From: Andeanibacterium fulvum
GTDB lineage: Bacteria; Pseudomonadota; Alphaproteobacteria; Sphingomonadales; Sphingomonadaceae
Length of the DNA stretch: 64,000 nucleotides
Direction: 5' to 3'
Assembly (NCBI RefSeq): GCF_037154085.1
Contig: NZ_JBANRM010000003.1
Location: 372,001-436,000 of the forward strand
The notes beneath the pieces were generated by a model. That model was given only the letters and a program-made list of their open reading frames with translations. It had not been told where the DNA came from and ran no database searches. This document shows positions 61,550-64,000 of the stretch, one piece after another. Both the position numbers and the translations under genes were made by a program. Numbering within the stretch: position 1 is the first letter of the stretch; each line of letters starts with the position of its first letter.

Positions 61550-62641
61550 TCATTCCGGATCGCTGACGCTTCCCTTGTTCGGGAAGATCCCACGGTCGAT
61601 CCGCACATGGATACCCTGCGTACCGTCGACGACCTGAGTGACGCCGAAATCGGCGGCCACGCTCATCAGCGAATAGGCATCGGTCTTGGACAGGCCCTGA
61701 TGCTCGTTGAGCAGGTGGAGCATATCCATCGAGGCGTTCTTCATCGCCATGTCGAGATCTTCGCCGAAACCATGGACGATCCAGTGATCGGGGGTTTCGA
61801 GCAGCGGCGAAGGGAACTTGAAGTCCTTGCGCAGGATGATCTGGAACAGCACGTTGAGCGAGGCTTCGATCGCAGTGCCGCTGATCTCGCCGTCGCCCTG
61901 GCTGACATGCGGATCGCCGATGGAGAACAGGCCGCCCTTGACCTGAACCGGATAATACATCCGCGAATTGGCACCGATGCGCCAGTTATCGATGTTGCCG
62001 CCATGCAGGCCCGGCGGGATGGTGCTGACCGGCTCGTTCACGGCCGGGGCAACACCGGCAGTGCCGAGGTGCGGACGGGCCGGGATGGTGATGCCTTCCA
62101 GCGCCGGCTGGCGGTCGCAGGCGGCACAATGGGTAATGCGGCCGGGGACGAGGTAGGTCTCCTCCACGTCATAGGCGTAAAGCGCCTTGGCCGTATTGGC
62201 ATTCGGGTTCAGCTCATAGATCGTGACCCGCTCGGTCTCGCCGAATTCCTTGTAAAGGTGGCCCCAGTTGGCCTGCAGGTTGGAGCCATAGTTGAAGCGC
62301 GGCGTCATCTGGAAATAGCGCACTTCCAGCATGTCGCCGGGTTCCGCGCCTTCCACATAGATCGGGCCGGTCATGATGTGGCAGCCGGGCGAGCGGGTGC
62401 TCGGATCGATCTCGGTGAAAATGCGCTGGATGTCCTCGTCGAACATCAGTTCCGGATCGTCGCCCGCGTGATGAGTCACTGCCTGGGCCATGATCAGATC
62501 GCCGCTCTGAACGGTCAGAGCCGGCTTCAACTCGGGCGAGAAGAAGCCCCAGTGCACCGTTTCGGGCGTAGCCCTCAGATAATGCAGCGCCTTGGGCTGC
62601 ACTTCGCTCCGCCGCAAACCGTGATCGCAGATCAACGCCAT
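61550..62641 (-). CDS. Formamidase/acetamidase-family enzyme
   Basis: Protein of 363 residues, FmdA/AmdA family (PF03069). Conserved TVHWGFFS, THHAGDDPEL, VEGAEPGDMLEVRYF, GNIDNWRIG and SIGDPHVSQGDGEISG match the zinc-dependent amidase fold. Hydrolyses formamide, acetamide or other short amides to ammonia and acid. ATG at 62641 follows AGGGGAAA. Same family as residues 362-776 of the fusion protein at 54933-57263, with alignable blocks throughout. It lies between the extradiol-type dioxygenase and the AraC gene in the long operon. Confidence 0.92.
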   Translation of the reverse strand: MALICDHGLRRSEVQPKALHYLRATPETVHWGFFSPELKPALTVQSGDLIMAQAVTHHAGDDPELMFDEDIQRIFTEIDPSTRSPGCHIMTGPIYVEGAEPGDMLEVRYFQMTPRFNYGSNLQANWGHLYKEFGETERVTIYELNPNANTAKALYAYDVEETYLVPGRITHCAACDRQPALEGITIPARPHLGTAGVAPAVNEPVSTIPPGLHGGNIDNWRIGANSRMYYPVQVKGGLFSIGDPHVSQGDGEISGTAIEASLNVLFQIILRKDFKFPSPLLETPDHWIVHGFGEDLDMAMKNASMDMLHLLNEHQGLSKTDAYSLMSVAADFGVTQVVDGTQGIHVRIDRGIFPNKGSVSDPE

Positions 62642-62690
62642 GTCTTTCCCCTGTGGGTCATTGGAACAAACCGTCCTGTTGCCGGGGGCA

Positions 62691-63473
62691 TCAGGCGGCA
62701 CCGATCAGGATGCTGGTCATCCCGAGGGATTTGTGATGAATGAAATTCGGCTCGAGCGTGGCCGTCTCGCCCGGATGGCGCGCGCCCAGAACATAGAGCA
62801 GCGGCCAGAAATGGTCGGGCGTCGGCACCGAGAGACGGGCATCGTCGCCCAGCTTGGCAAAGTCGATCACCGTTTCGGGCCGGTCTTCCACCACTGCATC
62901 GAGCATCGCAGTGTTGAAGCGTTCGGCCCAGGGATAGGGCGGTGCATCGCGATTATCCCAATCCATCGCCGGAAGATTGTGCACGATATTGCCCGTACCC
63001 ATGATCAGCACGCCCTCGTCACGCAGAGGGCGCAAAGCCTTGCCGATTTCCCAGTGCTGGGCGGGCGTGAGAGTGATGTTCATGCCCAGCTGGACGACGG
63101 GAATGTCGGCTTCGGGATAGGCATGGACCAGGACGCTCCAGGTGCCGTGGTCCAGCCCCCAATTGGCGTCCAGCGCCACCGGCACCGGGTCGAGCAATTC
63201 GCGCACGCGCATTGCCAGCTCCGGATCGCCGGGGGCGGGATATTGCATGTCGAACAGCGCCTGCGGGAAAGCCCCGAAATCATGGATCGTGCGCGGCTGC
63301 GCCATTGCCGTCACGGCCGTGGCGCGCGTCAGCCAGTGGGCCGAGATGCACAGGATCGCCTTGGGCTTGCCGATCCTGCCGGCAATGGCGTTCCAGGCGG
63401 CCGTGGTATCGCTCTTTTCGAGCGCGACCATCGGGCTGCCATGACCGAAAAAAACGACCGGGAGGCGGCTCAT
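62691..63473 (-). CDS. DODA/YgiD-type extradiol dioxygenase
   Basis: Protein of 260 residues of the LigB superfamily. Metal and catalytic His residues: H11 in FGHGSPM, H46 in ISAHW, H64 in TIHDFGAFP and H109 in LDHGTW. Such enzymes open catechol or DOPA rings using Fe(II) or Zn(II). ATG at 63473 follows GGGAGG. First complete gene of the long minus-strand operon; ring opening of an aromatic intermediate is a plausible role. Confidence 0.88.
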   Translation of the reverse strand: MSRLPVVFFGHGSPMVALEKSDTTAAWNAIAGRIGKPKAILCISAHWLTRATAVTAMAQPRTIHDFGAFPQALFDMQYPAPGDPELAMRVRELLDPVPVALDANWGLDHGTWSVLVHAYPEADIPVVQLGMNITLTPAQHWEIGKALRPLRDEGVLIMGTGNIVHNLPAMDWDNRDAPPYPWAERFNTAMLDAVVEDRPETVIDFAKLGDDARLSVPTPDHFWPLLYVLGARHPGETATLEPNFIHHKSLGMTSILIGAA

Positions 63474-63674
63474 GGGAGTTGCCTCCCGGTCGCTTGAAGA
63501 GTGCCGCAGGTGGACGGCAAACTCGGAATTTCTGTCATGGCTTCGCGCATCTGGAAGAGCGGCCCTGTGTTTAGTCTTGTTGATCAAAGGCTATGGAAAG
63601 CGGGGCGAAACGGTCTTGCATATTCACGCACAAGATGTTGGCGAGCCGGCTTCCGGCGCCCCCGCGTCACATGA
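63474..63674. other. Intergenic region between VOC and extradiol-type dioxygenase genes
   Basis: 201 bp with no coding frame. A weak ACCCGCG/CGCGGGG hairpin starts just after the VOC stop; no U-tract follows. Promoter of the downstream operon is likely here. Confidence 0.4.
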
Positions 63675-64000
63675 TTATTCGCGGGTGTAATCCTCTGGAA
63701 TAACGGGGTTTTCACCGGCCTTCACCCACAGCACCACTTCATTGCCCCACGGATCGGCGAAGGCGTGGTTGAAGCCGTTGAACTCGGCCCAATAGTGGTT
63801 ACGCCACAGAATCTTGGCGCCCAGCTTCTCTGCGGTTTCGAGAATGCGCTCGTGAGAATCGTCGTCGCTGACCAGCACCCAGAAGCGCGGCTTGCGGCCT
63901 TCCGTGGCAATGAAGCGCGGCTCCACTCCATAGGGTTCCGGATGCGGGCGCATATTGGCGACATTGGCGATGCCCATGTGGAGATTGCCGATTTCGCTGT
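63675..64000 (-). CDS. VOC-family protein (5' end missing)
   Basis: Partial gene: the frame continues past the right edge (SEIGNLHMGIANV before the ATG at 63977 that a gene caller would use). About 108 residues are visible, with LVSDDDSHERILETAEKLGAK and ADPWGNEVVLWV, the end of a glyoxalase/bleomycin-resistance domain. The last ligand Glu is in GNEVVLWV. It precedes the extradiol-type dioxygenase gene on the same strand by 200 bp and could be in the same operon. Function unknown. Confidence 0.75.
   Translation of the reverse strand, partial: SEIGNLHMGIANVANMRPHPEPYGVEPRFIATEGRKPRFWVLVSDDDSHERILETAEKLGAKILWRNHYWAEFNGFNHAFADPWGNEVVLWVKAGENPVIPEDYTRE

Overview
The window looks like a chromosome segment of an alphaproteobacterium of the order Sphingomonadales (Novosphingobium/Sphingobium-like). 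The base composition is GC-rich, there are four TonB-dependent receptors in 64 kb, each with its own degradative or transport genes, a NodT-type outer-membrane efflux lipoprotein is present, and short imperfect palindromic repeats of the kind common in sphingomonads occur. The genus is an inference. I see no rRNA, tRNA, CRISPR array, insertion sequence or phage gene.

Layout. 1-1.0 kb: the 5' part of a vanillyl-alcohol-oxidase/4-cresol-dehydrogenase type flavoprotein. 1.3-10.2 kb: two convergent operons that I read as one system. One encodes a polytopic membrane protein, an ExbB/MotA-type proton channel subunit, an ExbD-like DUF2149 protein and a giant exported CobN-like (chelatase) protein. 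The other encodes a BtuB-like outer-membrane receptor and a lipoprotein. The two promoters share a 12-bp dyad. 10.4-16.6 kb: an arylsulfatase, a LysR regulator and a TonB receptor, joined by an 18-24 bp palindrome found in both intergenic regions. 16.6-21.4 kb: an EmrAB/NodT tripartite efflux pump with a divergent MarR repressor. 21.5-28.2 kb: erythromycin-esterase-like protein, alpha/beta hydrolase and phosphoribosyltransferase facing a metallo-beta-lactamase nuclease, PRPP-synthetase-like protein and AMP/thymidine phosphorylase. This looks like a nucleotide-salvage or stress island. 28.3-30.9 kb: tandem-PilZ protein, HAD phosphatase and RpiR/SIS regulator. 31.2-38.5 kb: TonB receptor, PhnD/PhnC/PhnE-type ABC transporter and Tat-exported phosphocholine-type phospholipase C, for organophosphorus acquisition.

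39-64 kb is an organic-nitrogen/heterocycle catabolic region. A minus-strand operon carries a TonB receptor, an amidohydrolase, a VOC protein and allophanate hydrolase. Beside it lie a TfdA/TauD-type dioxygenase and the translationally coupled SDR, isochorismatase-like hydrolase and nitroreductase. A plus-strand run carries a ribokinase-like kinase, a RutA-like flavin monooxygenase, a RutB-like hydrolase, two MFS transporters and an AraC-regulator/formamidase fusion protein. A long minus-strand operon carries a VOC protein, an extradiol-type dioxygenase, a formamidase, an AraC regulator, a BASS-type transporter, a second TfdA-type dioxygenase and a serine hydrolase. The common products would be ammonia, CO2 and small acids released from amides, ureides or N-heterocycles. 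The actual substrate cannot be read from the sequence.

The most unusual items are the exported CobN-like protein with its own ExbB/DUF2149 energy module, and the fusion of an AraC transcription factor to a formamidase, which sits 4 kb from an unfused AraC-formamidase gene pair of the same families.
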